64,000 nucleotides of DNA from Cordilura impudica. Lineage: Eukaryota; Arthropoda; Insecta; Diptera; Scathophagidae. The stretch's first letter is position 1; each line of letters starts with the position of its first letter. A program made the position numbers and the translations under genes. The notes beneath the pieces are model-generated. The model ran no database searches and had not been told where the DNA came from. It saw only the letters and a list, made by a program, of their open reading frames with translations. This document shows positions 12,106 to 22,998 of the stretch, piece by piece. The stretch is taken from contig OY821518.1 of NCBI GenBank assembly GCA_963682025.1, forward strand, positions 148,991,581 to 149,055,580. Direction: 5' to 3'.

Positions 12106-12559
12106 TTAATTGAAGCCTTCAAGGAAAAATTTTACAGTTGAAACGGCCTTCAATCGAATGGTTTACCTAATAAAAATCGAGAGACTTGCGAAAACGGCGG
12201 TAGATTAAAAAAAAAAATGTTTCGTAAATAACAACAGTAACCACTTTTAATATAAATGTGTATTTCAAAAACTAAAACACAAACCCTGAAACGTTCATGA
12301 ACAATTTCACAGCCAGTGATCCTAAGAATTTCGTATAATATAAGCCCTTTCGATCAAACTTCCTCCTGTGAAATGATTTTTAGAAATTCAAAAAATTTGG
12401 AGATATTTAATTTTAAAAATATTCGTCCTTTTTTTTTAAAGATATCGGGCCAAGAAAAACATTTTTGCTTCAAGAAATACATTTAAAAAAAATTTTAAAT
12501 TAAATAATTTAACCCATAAAAACAAAGTTTTTTTAAAACTCTTTCTTTCCTTATGCATA

Positions 12560-12900
12560 TGAGTTTTGAATATCTCCGTAACTGTGCGTGACTGTGTGTG
12601 ACTATCTTAAAATTCTTCTTTGGTCACAACAAGTCTATGGACAAAGTGTCAGATCGATCGGATGAGGGTAAATCCGTTTTAAATCTCTCCGTGACTGCGT
12701 GACTAAGTCAAAGTTAATCTTTTTTTACAGCAAGTGTATGGACCAAGTTTCAGATCGATCGGATGAGGGGAAATGACATTCAGATCAGTCCGTGACTATG
12801 CGTGACTGTGCGTGACTACCCCAAAATTAATCTGTAGTCACAACAAGACTGTGGGCCAAGTTTCAGATCAATTGGATGAGAGGGAATGGGGTTGCCCCAC
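12560..12900. repeat. Three degenerate ~100-113 bp tandem units
   Basis: Each unit has a GTGACTG(C)GTGACT block, then '..aca(a)caagtctatgg', then CAGATCGATCGGATGAG. The last motif starts at 12650, 12751 and 12864. A GACAGACAGACAGAGAG microsatellite closes the array. Probably internal repeats of a dispersed element. Confidence 0.65.
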
Positions 12901-12909
12901 GACAGACAG

Positions 12910-13400
12910 ACAGAGAGTATGAGTTAAAATAAAGAGTTTAAAAAGAAGTTAAAATATTTGTTGTTAAACATCATCTTAGAGTTTTTGTATTTTTTTTTGG
13001 TGATAACTTTTACAATTATCTATAAAAAAAAACCTGTTAGAGATTGATATCTCGGTAACTTTATAAGAAGAAAAACCGCGCGACATTTAAAAATACTGGT
13101 TTGTTTTTTAATTACTCGTAACCAAAAATACTTTAAGAAGATCCGTAAATTGATTTTTGAAAAATTCAAAAAACATACTCAGTTTAATATTTTTTTTATC
13201 ATTCTTAAACCAATATATGACAAAAACATTACTCATGTCTTTTTGCGGTAGCGCCATGTAAAATTTTTCTTTTCTCGTAAAAATAGCAAAATAAAAAGGT
13301 AGGATGATATTTTTAAAATTGATTTAAAGTTTTTTTTCTTTTATTTTAAAATAAGCTAATACGGCCTAAAATTTTTAATGTAAATAAAACTGCATTTGAA
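12910..13400. other. No gene recognised
   Basis: AT-rich spacer between the tandem units and the Penelope-like element. No coding or repeat structure recognised. Confidence 0.45.
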
Positions 13401-13406
13401 TTACAT

Positions 13407-13452
13407 TTCTTTCCGACGTTTCGTCAATTCTTTGTTGACTTTTTCAAGGAAA
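13407..13452 (-). other. Decayed hammerhead-like motif at PLE end
   Basis: On the minus strand the sequence pairs GTCAA with TTGAC around a short loop, then continues GACGAAACGTCGG. Penelope-like elements are known to carry minimal hammerhead ribozymes with this stem-II/GAAA/CGUC layout in their terminal repeats. Here the position of the conserved CUGAUGA reads CTTGAAA, so a working core is unlikely. Confidence 0.45.
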
Positions 13453-13629
13453 TTCTATTTAATTATAAAAAACATCACGTTAAAACAATTTTAAAATACG
13501 CTATATATATATAACAATAACTTACAGTAACATGAGTATTATTTATCACATTTAAAAATGAATTTAATTTACATCCAACATAAAAAAACAAAAATTACAT
13601 TGAACATATATTAATAACAAGTACTCAGC

Positions 13630-14763
13630 TTAAAATAATATCACAGTAAAGTTATTGTATTGCAACCCTGTAACCCTGTAACTAGCATTAATTTTGTCAG
13701 TATCCTCTTTTAAATTCATCGTATATTCCTTTTTCTGTTGGATTCGTAAACTTTCTATGGGGTACCTTTTCTTTTCAATGGGTTCTCTATCTAATATTTT
13801 TACTTTTTCATATTATTTGGCTTCTAGGTTGTGTTGAATTAAAATTCATAATTCTACCAGATGCAGTGTCTTTCGTGTACCAATCAAATATTATTCGGTA
13901 ATCTTGTCTATATAATTTTGTGTCCAGGAATGGGATTGCCTTTTCGTTTTCAATTTCCATTGTGAATTGCATTTTCGGGTGATGTTTGTTAAAAGTCCTC
14001 AGAATTTCATCCTTGTCGTCAGTATTCACAATAGCCAATATGTCATCTACATACTTGGTTATGTATTTAAGGCGTATATTTTTAGTTTCTAATTCTTTAA
14101 GAGCTTCGTCCAGTAGGTTATCTAATACTATATCCGCTATAGTTGGAGAAAGTGGGTTGCCCATTGGCATTCCAAAGATTTGGTTGTAAATAATTGTTAT
14201 CACTTAGGCAAAACCGAAGTATTTTAAGAAACGTAGATTTGGGTATTTTCGTGTGATCTTTTATGACGTTCCATTTTCCATTATAATTTTTATGGCCGAA
14301 TGAATAGGGATGTTCGTAAAAAGAGATATGACATAAAGTGAAACAAATATCTCCGTTTTATCTAGTTTTATATCTCTTAATTGTTTTTTCAGGTTTATTG
14401 TGTTTTTTATGTTGTAATCGTCAGAAGTAATATTCTTCAAAATTTGTCCTATATGTTTGGACAATCTATTAGCATGGGACTTGTACCGATGAAACTATGG
14501 GCCTAAGTGGAATACCCTGTTTATGAATTTTAGGCAATCCGTATGTATGTACGTGGGGCAGTAGCTGCTGAGCAAAGGAGCTGTTTCTTTTGCCATGTGT
14601 CAATGTAATTGTTTTTGTGTAATTCCAAAATTATGTTGTTGTTTTCCTTCTGAAGTTTTATGGTAGGGTTCGTCCTCAGCATGCGGTAAGTATTTTTATC
14701 TTTTTTCTTTATTTTTAAGAAAATTTTAAAATTTTTGCTAAAAATGGTTTTCTTAAAGAACAT
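13630..14763 (-). pseudogene. Penelope-like element (PLE) reverse transcriptase remnant
   Basis: Minus-strand pieces in order. At 14763-14530 is an N-terminal region rich in Lys. At 14464-14261 a VSLYVISLFTNIPIHSAI run matches the PLE motif before the RT core. At 14203-13808 the core reads FGMPMGNPLSPTIADIVLD and YITKYVDDILAI, with the YVDD catalytic pair, then AIPFLDTKLYR. After a gap the C-terminal tail near 13800-13690 reads REPIEKKRYPIESL. The GIY-YIG endonuclease region normally lying before that tail is missing, so an internal deletion is likely. Frame changes lie near 14200, 14470 and 13800. A hammerhead-like remnant follows at 13.41 kb, supporting the family call. Confidence 0.8.
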
Positions 14764-14859
14764 TTTATTTCGAGTAAATAAAAAGAAATTTAAAAGTTCA
14801 AATCTGTAGCTATGTTAGTAAAGTCACTTGTTTTTCTCAAAAACATTTATAAACCAAAT

Positions 14860-15104
14860 TTGTGAAAAATCTGTGCAATATTTTTATTTTTGATAGATTT
14901 AAGTGAAGATCAGAATGCGGCTTTATATGGGGAATGATTACTGAGTAATAGATGTAATACACAACAACAACAAAAATTTTACCGTGATCACTATGATAAT
15001 ATCGATCTTAGGGAAATTTAAGTCGATCTTATAGGGTTCATTTATATGGCGATTAGGCCCAAACATGCTCGGTGCATGTAATTTCAGCATCGATCGACCT
15101 ATGG
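14860..15104 (-). repeat. mini-me-like repeat, part left of the hAT
   Basis: Text of the 'caccgatcactatgataatatcg...atggcgattaggccc' type ends in CAGCATCGATCGACCTATGG. It resumes after the hAT element at 18392, where a GACAGACAGATGGACG microsatellite follows. The hAT therefore landed inside this repeat. Confidence 0.45.
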
Positions 15105-15269
15105 CAGGGGTCAGCAACCTTTTGAGTAGGAAGAGTCAAAAATTACAGGTTACAAAATTTCAAAGTTTTCTTGCCAACAATACATAGTACTCGCATAAAT
15201 AAAGAATTTATATAAAAAAAAAAGACTAATCTATTTATTCATAAGAAAAAATATCTATTTATTCATATA

Positions 15270-16176
15270 AATGGTGATCCATTTCGAGGTTCCCTACTTT
15301 TTTTAAAGAAAAAAACACAGAAAGTTCAAATTTAATGGGGAATGTTTATTATCATTCGAAAGAACATTCTTTGGCGTTTATTTTTTGAAGATTATGTCTA
15401 TCAAATGTTGGCCGCGGCTACGTCTCAGATGGTCCATCCGCTGAGTCCAATTTTCGATGACTCCTTCGAGCATTTCGACTGGTAACTGGCGAATGACACG
15501 CGTGAAGTTTTGCTCCAAGGCCTGAATCGAAGCAGGATTGTCCGCATAAACTTTAGACTTTACATATCCCCACAGGAAAAAGTCTAACGGTGTGATATCA
15601 CATGATCTTGGTGGCCAATCGACCGGCCCAAAACGTGAAATTATCTGCTCACCGAAGTGTTCTCTCAATAAATCCATTGATTGATGCGCTGTGTGGGAAG
15701 TGGCGCAGTCTTGTTGAAACCAAATGTCGCCGAGATCACGAGCATCAATTTCAGGCATCATACGTCAGTCCGAGTTGCTGCGAACGGCGCCGAATTGACT
15801 CTCCACGGTTTTCGCGTACACTCTCAGCTACGGCCGTATATTTTCTTCACTGCGTGCTGGACGTGGTCTATTTGGTCGAATATTATCCAATAATGAATGC
15901 TGGGTCTCAAGATGGGTGATGGTGTTTCGAATAGTACGCTCAGTAGGCCGATTATGTTGACCATAAGTTGAGCGAAGTTCACGAAACACATTCTTCACAG
16001 AACGTGAATTTTCGTAATAAAGTTGAACGATTTGTAAACGTTGTTCAGGCGTAAGTCTTTCCATGATGAAATGCCAAACAATACTAAACAAAAATAACAT
16101 GACAGCATGACACGACTCACACGTGATCTGTCAAAAAAAGGCTGGTGAAAAAATTATCTCTACTTGGATCACCCGG
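15270..16176 (-). mobile_element. DD41D mariner copy with internal deletion
   Basis: Ends AATGGTGATCC (left) and complement CCGGGTGATCC (right) are inverted, flanked by TA at 15268-15269 and 16177-16178. It is 907 bp long, inserted in the hAT at 15105-18391 near its end. Confidence 0.82.
15378..16064 (-). pseudogene. DD41D transposase, internally deleted
   Basis: The N-terminal part (16064 to about 15828) starts MERLTPEQRLQIVQLYYEN, the helix-turn-helix of the DD41D family. The C-terminal part (15761-15378) has WFQQDCATSHTA and CDITPLDFFLWGYVK, with 41 residues between the second and third catalytic Asp. The middle, including the first Asp, is lost near 15765-15830, where the frame also changes. 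It is a different subfamily from the copy at 8.4 kb (REHFGEQIISRFGPVDW here versus GEFGEHFTSRSGPVNW there). Confidence 0.88.
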
Positions 16177-16178
16177 TA

Positions 16179-18269
16179 TAAGTAGTTGGCTTCTTACTTT
16201 ACTTTTAATTATATTCATGCAAGAGAACGCTTGCTTGCACGAATATGTCGATCCGAAGATAGAAGTTCCTTTTGATTTTACGTGCGTGCCTGTCTTGTTG
16301 ACTTAACCACACGGTGTTCGAGCACTGGGATAGATACTATGCGACCTGCCTACGACCCGCCATAAGACGGTTACAAGCTGGAGTGATGTTTTGGCATACA
16401 CTCCACACTTTGTTATTGTGTCGGGCCCACCTAAAACCCTGTTGCTTTAGAGGCAGCAACACCTGGGTGAATGCACCTCCACATCGATCTGTGATCTGCC
16501 CGCGATATGGGCACCACAGCCACTGCGAAACTCCCCGAGAGGCCTTTCCCAATGAGATCGTCTCGAAGATTCATCAGGGACTTGGACATTGACATTGCTT
16601 ACAATGATACACTTTTTCTGACATCTCTCTTACGCACTCTTGTATCGTCAAAAGACCAACTCATGCTACCATCCGACCTTCTTGCATCCGACTCATCTTA
16701 CGACTAATCTTCAACTCATGCCTCTTCTCACAACGCATATACCAGCTCGGCTTATCCAAACAACGCATATACCAGCTCTTCACTCCACGACCACTCCCTA
16801 CTAGTCACACACAGCAATCTCCCCTTTACATCAGATTCGAGAGCATCTAGTCCTACGTTCGTAAAGTGTTCCATCAATACCATCAGTTCAACTTTGTATC
16901 ACATATATTAAAGGGATGTGAGCAACCATTTCATCTGGTTGGATGTTTCACCATCCACCAGCCGGCCGTCATTCCCATGTATCATGGTTCGCTTTGTCTC
17001 CGTGAGGGGTCTAAGAGTCCTCTTCTCAGGTCTATTCGATCTCCCCGTAGTACCAAATTAAGTGCCTTTTGGCCAAATTTAGTAACTACCAGTTATCCCC
17101 CAAAAAGGATTGCACTGGCAAACATTATCGACCTTAACCTTTAGCCGCTAGTAATAATCACCAGAATTAACTGGCTTTGCCTAGCGTTGCCCATGAACAC
17201 CTCGTGGAGGTAGGTTATAGGTCGTTGTATCACGTCTCTGGCAAGCTAGTACCTGATGAGTACAACTTTTGCTCCCGTCGATCCGAAGATAGTCAGCACT
17301 CCAAATGCCAACTTCTTCACCTCACTGTAGCAATCTGGAAAATTATTGCATGCGTCGAATATAAATGCCTCAACTCGCGGCACTTACTTCCAACTTACTT
17401 TTCAATTCTGTAAATTTTCCACACCACAAATCTTTACTTTTTAAATCGATCAATTGCATTTCTAGAGATCCAGTATCAATTCCAAATAGCTCAATATGGA
17501 TTTCGTTGGTTGGTTTTGAATTGCTAAAATCTGTCAACAGTTGCACAACAGTTTTATCGCGATAATGCTTTAGAAATTGAAATTTAAGTTATTTACCGCT
17601 CTGAATATCTTCTGCAAAAAGAATTAATTTTTCTTCAAAACAACTGCGTTTCCCTTTCCTAGCAGTTTTTGATTCAGCTCATTTAATTTTGCTGTGATAT
17701 CCACCACAAAGTAAAATTTTTGCAACCATTTGTCGTTCTCTAATTCAGGGTGATTAATGCCTTTTTCATTTAGGAATGTATTTATTTCATTCAAGCACAA
17801 AGCAAAACGTTTCAACACCTTAACTTTGGAAAGCCATCGTACTTTATTTTAAAGAAGGAGGTCGGAATAATGAGTCTCCATTTCGTTTAAGAATTCTTTA
17901 AACTGACGATGATAGAGTGCTTTTGACAGGAGGCTGTTAACAATCTTGATTACCAAATTCATAACCTCAACTATTTCGACCGGAAATATTTGGGCACAAA
18001 GCGCTTCTTGGTGTATTTTGCAGTGAAACGTAAGAATTTCGTGGTTTACTTTGCTCTGAAGAATCGTTGTTGCCCCCTTTATTTTTTCCTGTCATACTTC
18101 TGTTATCAGTTGATATTGAAACGATTTTATTTAAATCGATCTTATTGTCTTCAAGACATTTTTGCACGGCATTCGCTATATCTTCCCCTCTAGTTTGTCT
18201 CGAGAGCGGTAGCAATCCTAGAAGTTCTTCTTTTGGACCTTGGGAAGACATATGTCTGACAAGACTCAT
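16179..18269 (-). pseudogene. hAT (Charlie-type) transposase, interrupted
   Basis: Minus-strand segments in order. Around 18250-18070: EELLGLLPLSRQTRGEDIAN and LDLNKIVSISTDNRSMTGKN (RNase H-fold region). Around 17970-17870: a part equivalent to the insertion domain, with frame changes. At 17818-17624: [20 protein letters not shown]. Around 17350-17290: SEVKKLAFGVLTIFGS. After the 1014-bp insert the last part lies at 16262-16179: FGSTYSCKQAFSCMNIIKSK, the C-terminal dimerisation motif. The motif FGST is duplicated as part of the 16-bp target duplication. Similar proteins in other animals are annotated as ZBED or GTF2IRD2-like. Multiple stops make this copy dead. Confidence 0.85.
16263..17276. 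mobile_element. Unidentified 1014-bp GC-richer insertion, 16-bp TSD
   Basis: The 16 bases GTCGATCCGAAGATAG occur at 16247-16262 and again at 17277-17292. The hAT reading frame resumes across them, so the DNA between is an insertion with a 16-bp target duplication. The insert is visibly GC-richer than the surroundings (for example 16310-16600 and 16900-17250), has no inverted ends, no A-tail on either strand, and no frame with recognisable domains. On the plus strand a 20-bp unit starting AACGCATATACCAGCTC is repeated at 16734 and 16763. A long variable TSD points to target-primed reverse transcription, so a truncated LINE or a SINE-like element is possible. Confidence 0.75.
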
Positions 18270-18391
18270 CTATAGCAAGTGCTAAGGCAGAAGAAAGTTG
18301 AATATATATTTTTTTTATAAAATTAATATTTTCGTATGGAACTAAAGAGCCGCAGTTTCACATCCAAAGAGCCGCAGGTTGCCGACCCCTG

Positions 18392-18560
18392 ACCTATGGC
18401 TAATAAAAGCCAATGTACCAAAATATATTTATATTTTCGACGCGCAGTTTGACTACAAGGTTGACATGGGCACACACACAGACAGACAGATGGACGAACA
18501 TCGTCAAATTGACTCAGACATTAATTCTTTCATTCATAGCCGAAATTAAAGAATTAAATA
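18392..18560 (-). repeat. mini-me-like repeat, part right of the hAT
   Basis: Carries CACACACACAGACAGACAGA followed by TGGACGAACATCGTCAAATT. It is continuous with 14860-15104 once the hAT is removed. Confidence 0.5.
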
Positions 18561-18594
18561 CTTAAATTATATTCGATGTTCGGGCAACAACATA

Positions 18595-18979
18595 TCGCAC
18601 CTGTACCTCTAATGTGAGTCAACTCAAAATTTACAAATTTTCAGTATTCAGTATTCAGTAAAAATTTTTTAATATTCACTATAAAATTTTAAAACGGTTG
18701 TTTCATTGTAAAGAATTGCGAATAATAAGTATACAACAGTAGTTGTTTTTACGATTTTTTCAGTGATCATCAAAAATAAAAAGTTTTTTGGGTGGAACTC
18801 AAAATATGTCTTTTTAGTGGATTCTAAAGAGCTACTCTTATAACACAAAGAGTGTTACAACTGTATCGATGCAAGATTTTTACAGTGGATATATGTATAT
18901 GACCACTGTGTATCGTTTTCTTCCAAAAAGTGAAAATTGAAAAATTTTGTGTTGACTCACTTTAGAGGTACAGGTGTGA
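18595..18979. mobile_element. 385-bp MITE with TA flanks
   Basis: Left end TCGCACCTGTACCTCTAATG and complement of the right end TCACACCTGTACCTCTAAAG are inverted and continue through GTGAGTCAAC.CAAAATTT. TA lies on both sides (18593-18594 and 18980-18981). No coding capacity. Superfamily (Tc1/mariner) inferred only from the TA. Confidence 0.6.
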
Positions 18980-19261
18980 TATATCTGTGAGTCTTCATTT
19001 TTCTCATTAAAATTTCTTAAAATTAAAAATAGAAATCGTCTAACAGATGCACATGTTGAGGATCTTGTTCGCATAAAATGTTGCGCATATGATATTGATA
19101 TTGAGTGTGTTATACAACATGATCCATATTCTAACTGTAAGTTTCTCTAAGTGCATAGAGTAAGAGAGAGATTACAGCTCACTTACACAAAGCATTGCCC
19201 TAAACCCATTTAATTTTTTGATTCTTATAACAAGGGAAGTTGATTTGATTTTAAAAAAACA

Positions 19262-19750
19262 TTTTTATACCCTCCACTCCAGTGTGCAGAGGGTATATAT
19301 AAGTTTGTCATTCCGTTTGTAATAATTAGAAAAAAAAATCTGGACCCCATAAAATATATATATTTGTGATCCTTATAACAAGCGAAATTGATATAGCGAT
19401 GTCCGTCTGTCCGGCTGTCCCTCTGTCCGTCTGACCGTCTGTGGAAATCACGATGACGGCTTCAATCGGGTAGATAGGGCTCTCGTTGGTATAAAAAATG
19501 ATTCACTAACATCCTGAGAAGTTTGCTATTTAAAATCGTCTAAATCGGTTAATCTGGTCCCGAGAATTGAGCGAAGAAGTGAAAAAAGTCCTGAGAAAAT
19601 ATGATTTGAATATGTGTTCTTGTCACGATAACGCCCTCAATAGGATAGCTAGGGCGCTCGTTTTTAGTGAGAATGATTCACTAACATCATGAGAAGGCTT
19701 CTGTTGTTAAATCATGACAATAGGTTTCATACGTGCCGAGAAAACACTGA
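19262..19750 (+). repeat. mini-me-like repeat with duplicated tail
   Basis: TATACCCTCCACTCCAGTG, CATTCCGTTTGTAAT, CCCCATAAAATATATATA, ATATAGCGATGTCCGTCTGT and a long GTCC/GTCT array follow in order. The region after the microsatellite is present twice, about 178 bp apart (CACGATGACGGCTTCAAT near 19449 and CACGATAACGCCCTCAAT near 19625). Confidence 0.7.
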
Positions 19751-20297
19751 AAAGGTAAAAAAAAATATGACGTTTTCCTATATTGTTTTCCAAAATTTTG
19801 TATTTTGTCATAGCTGTACATGTTGTTTTTGTGGTCGTTGTCTTAATAATATAAAAATTCATCAATATCAATATTTTTTGGTGTAATATTTAAGTTAATT
19901 AATTAATAAAAGAAACTATATAAAATCAATATCAATATTCTGCGATTTTTATAACATCACAAAATGTTACAAATTGATACATACTACTGTTGCCAATATC
20001 AAAATACTATAAATAATATTCATATATTCTGTATATGTATATCCATAATAAGCGCATATTAAAATAAATCGGTATTTTATTTTATTTATACAAAATTCTG
20101 AAATTTTTAGAGTTGCAAAAATAGTAGTACCCTGCATACTTGCATTCAAAAGTAGTAGGTATGTAAACCATAAAATATTTATTTACCCTGTAAAAAAATT
20201 GGTGTTTAGAAAAATACTATTTTTTGTCAGATGTTAATTACAATAAATTTTTAAAATTTGTTATTTAATGTCGGGATGGAGGCAAACCATTCCCAAA

Positions 20298-20527
20298 ATT
20301 TTGTTTCAAGAGTTATCCACATTAAGAATAACCGCGGATCGAGCCTTGCCCTCGGAAACATGCGTTTATGCTTTTCTTAACACAAACGCCATTCCTAATT
20401 ACCAAAAATTTTAGACACGAGCTATTCACATTACGAATAGTCGCGGAGCTCAACTCAATCAAAGTGCAATGATGAAGCTTCGCCCTGGGAAACATATATT
20501 CATGCTTTTCTTAGCACAAACCGAACT
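20298..20527. repeat. Two degenerate direct units (~110-120 bp)
   Basis: 'caaaattttgtttcaagagttatccac' with CCTCGGAAACATGCG and ATGCTTTTCTTAACACAAAC is repeated as 'aaaattttagacacgagctattcac' with CCCTGGGAAACATATATTC and ATGCTTTTCTTAGCACAAAC. Family unknown. Confidence 0.6.
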
Positions 20528-20529
20528 TC

Positions 20530-21150
20530 TTATGGCACATTAAAAATAAACTAATTGAGAAGTACAATTCATCATTACGCTGTATTATAATATTTTCTTA
20601 TTTTACTGGTAGCTAGTAAACAAAGTGATCGTATCATTGTGAACGAAATAGAATTGAAATTGTGTGCAGATTTGTTTTATTTAAAAAATCTGTTTCTACA
20701 TATAGTGAATAAAATCCCAGTAAGCATATTATGCAATAAATGATCATGTAGAGTCTTTTTGACTCATATGTGCTATTAAAACAGTCATAAATGCGCCCTT
20801 TTGCTGATCACAAAATATTCTTTTGTTGGGATTAAATATTACCTTACCCGCGAATCTTCTTAAGAGTCCTTTTTATCCGCTTTTTTGATCTGTTTCGACT
20901 CATTTTTGAGTCTTATTAAATGTAATTCTTCTATAAATCACTTTTTAAGAGAAAGCAAAAACCATTTTCTAGCCTTTTTCTAATAGCGCATGTGATTAAT
21001 CAGTTTTTAATCATCAAAAGTGCTCGAAGAAGATACAGTAAAGTAATTTTTGTTAAAACAATCTTCGAAATGATGACTGGGATATCGTATATTTCTGTTA
21101 ACACACAAACATATGCATAGCAGCACGAGTAAACCGAACTCTAATCGGCT
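20530..21150. other. No gene recognised
   Basis: AT-rich; no coding or repeat structure that I can support. Confidence 0.45.
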
Positions 21151-21155
21151 TCTTA

Positions 21156-21351
21156 TGCTGCCTACACACGAGGCAACCAGTTGAAGCAATGGTTGTATCA
21201 ACAATGATATACACGTAGCAACGGTTGCCTCAACTAACGAAAACTATCAAAACTTTTTGATATTTCTGGCTAATTGAGGCAACCGTTGCTACGTGTGTAT
21301 CATTGTTGCTACAACCATTGCTTCAACCGGTTGCCTCGTGTGTAGGCAGCA
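21156..21351. mobile_element. Foldback MITE, 78-bp arms, TTA duplication
   Basis: Arms 21156-21233 and 21274-21351 are inverted copies of 78 bp with three mismatches, separated by a 40-bp loop. TTA flanks both sides (21153-21155 and 21352-21354), the TWA duplication of PIF/Harbinger. The ends read TGCTGCCTACACACG. The transcript of either strand would form a long hairpin. Confidence 0.8.
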
Positions 21352-21354
21352 TTA

Positions 21355-21785
21355 TATGTATACAGCCGAACAAAAACGAAAATACTCACCAAAGAGTAAA
21401 GTAAGCAACAATTTCATTCTGTCTTATGGAAGCTTTTGAAGAAAGTAAGTCTACGTCGCGTTGTCTTGTGAATTTTTACATTGGTTTTTAATAGCTACTA
21501 GTGATGCCAGGAGATTTTTTCAGAAATCTCTACGCTTATGAAAAAAATTCCCTTTTTTCCCTACACTACTTTTTTTTAAATTTATTTTTAATTTATACAT
21601 TTTCAATTTCAATTATTTAAAAATAACACAAAAACTAAAAAAAATATAAAAAATAAGATAAACATATCATGAGAATTACATAAGAATAATATAAAAAACA
21701 TACAGATATTATAAAAACAAAAAAATTTTACAATTCTGTATAATTCAACTTTTTGATATGGCTAGATGTGCATTTAAAATTTTCA
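21355..21785. other. No gene recognised
   Basis: AT-rich. A TAGTGATGCCAG motif near 21500 resembles a hAT end, but no partner was found. Confidence 0.4.
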
Positions 21786-21791
21786 CAATTA

Positions 21792-22085
21792 GGGCCTAGT
21801 TAACCACACGTTGTTAAAATGTATCCCTACCGTAAATGTAACGTTGGCAGTTAGTGCAATTATAGAACGTAAAAAACGAACCAGCATATTGCTGTGTAAA
21901 ATTAACCAAACTTTATCAGCTGTTCACAAATGTCACGTACAAACGTAGCAAAAATCTATTTTCAACAGATTTGGACGTTCCGGTTACGTGACAGTTGTGT
22001 TCGGTAACTGCTCTAAATGCTTTTCATGTAACAGAAAAAAACAGCTGACACGTTTAGTTAAGTTTACGTGTGGCTAACTAGGCCT
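21792..22085. mobile_element. PIF/Harbinger-type MITE, TTA duplication
   Basis: 294 bp. Ends GGGCCTAGTTAACCACACG and complement AGGCCTAGTTAGCCACACG are inverted; TTA is on both sides (21789-21791 and 22086-22088). No coding capacity. Confidence 0.75.
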
Positions 22086-22414
22086 TTAAAATGGCTTGCA
22101 AATGAGATGTTGTAACTCAAACAGAATATTTGTTCTTGGTTTTCAGTGTTGCCGTTTTAGCTTTTTAGTTGCTAAATTTAGCAACTTTTTTTGTCGTTTA
22201 GCATCCAAAATTTATCAAAAGATGCTAGATGCTAACTTAGAATCTTTTATTAATAAAAAGTTGCTTTTAGCATCTTTTTTTTTGATATTTTTTTTTCATT
22301 ATTTTTGAATATATAATTTTAATGGTATTGATATGTTTTAATTTCTCAAAGTGTAGTACAGTAATTTTGTGTACTACTCCTTTTACCACTCTGCTCGTTT
22401 CTTTCAACAAATAT

Positions 22415-22908
22415 AAAGGTGCTATTACATGATGTGTTTTTTACATATGTACTGTCAAATTTTCCCACAACAAAAGTTGTACACATCGTGTGATACATAT
22501 GAAACATTGTTTATGTACAATACATGAGCAAAGTCACATGTACATTTTTCAATTAGAACAGGTTCTATTTTTGCATGACAAACATGTGAAAATACAACAC
22601 TGCTTGTGGCGAAAGAAAACCAGAGTAAATTTTAAATATTAATATTGAAAGAAAAATAAATTGTTTAGTATTAATTAACAATTAAAAAATATGTATCTTT
22701 TTTTAACAATACATTTTTGTAAATTCACACATTAAATCAGCTGTTGTTTACATTTAGAGGTTAAGTCATACGGAAATTCATATGCACGTGTGATAACAAA
22801 AATTATGAATCGTATGTAAAAGACAATTTTGACAGACATGAGGAATTTCATATGGATAAAAAAAGTGACAGTACATATGTAAAAAACACTTCGTGTAATA
22901 GCACCTTT
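22415..22908. mobile_element. MITE nested in hAT
   Basis: Inverted ends of ~45 bp: AAAGGTGCTATTACATGATG on the left, complement AAAGGTGCTATTACACGAAG on the right, both continuing TGTTTTTTACATATGTACTG. No coding. The target duplication is not clear (left flank TAT, right flank ACA), so the superfamily is open. Confidence 0.7.
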
Positions 22909-22998
22909 ACAAAACATTTTGAAATAGAAGAATGTAAACACCAACAACAGATTTTAATGAATTAAAAGTCGATTGCCAAAAAATATTGTATTAAAAAA

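Larger units (their letters stand above)
15105..18391 (-). mobile_element. Charlie-type hAT element with 8-bp TSD
   Basis: Left end CAGGGGTCAGCAACC and right end (complement) CAGGGGTCGGCAACC are typical hAT termini. The 8-bp duplication ACCTATGG is perfect on both sides (15097-15104 and 18392-18399). Total span is 3287 bp, including two later insertions, 15270-16176 and 16263-17276. Transposase remnants lie on the minus strand. Confidence 0.93.
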
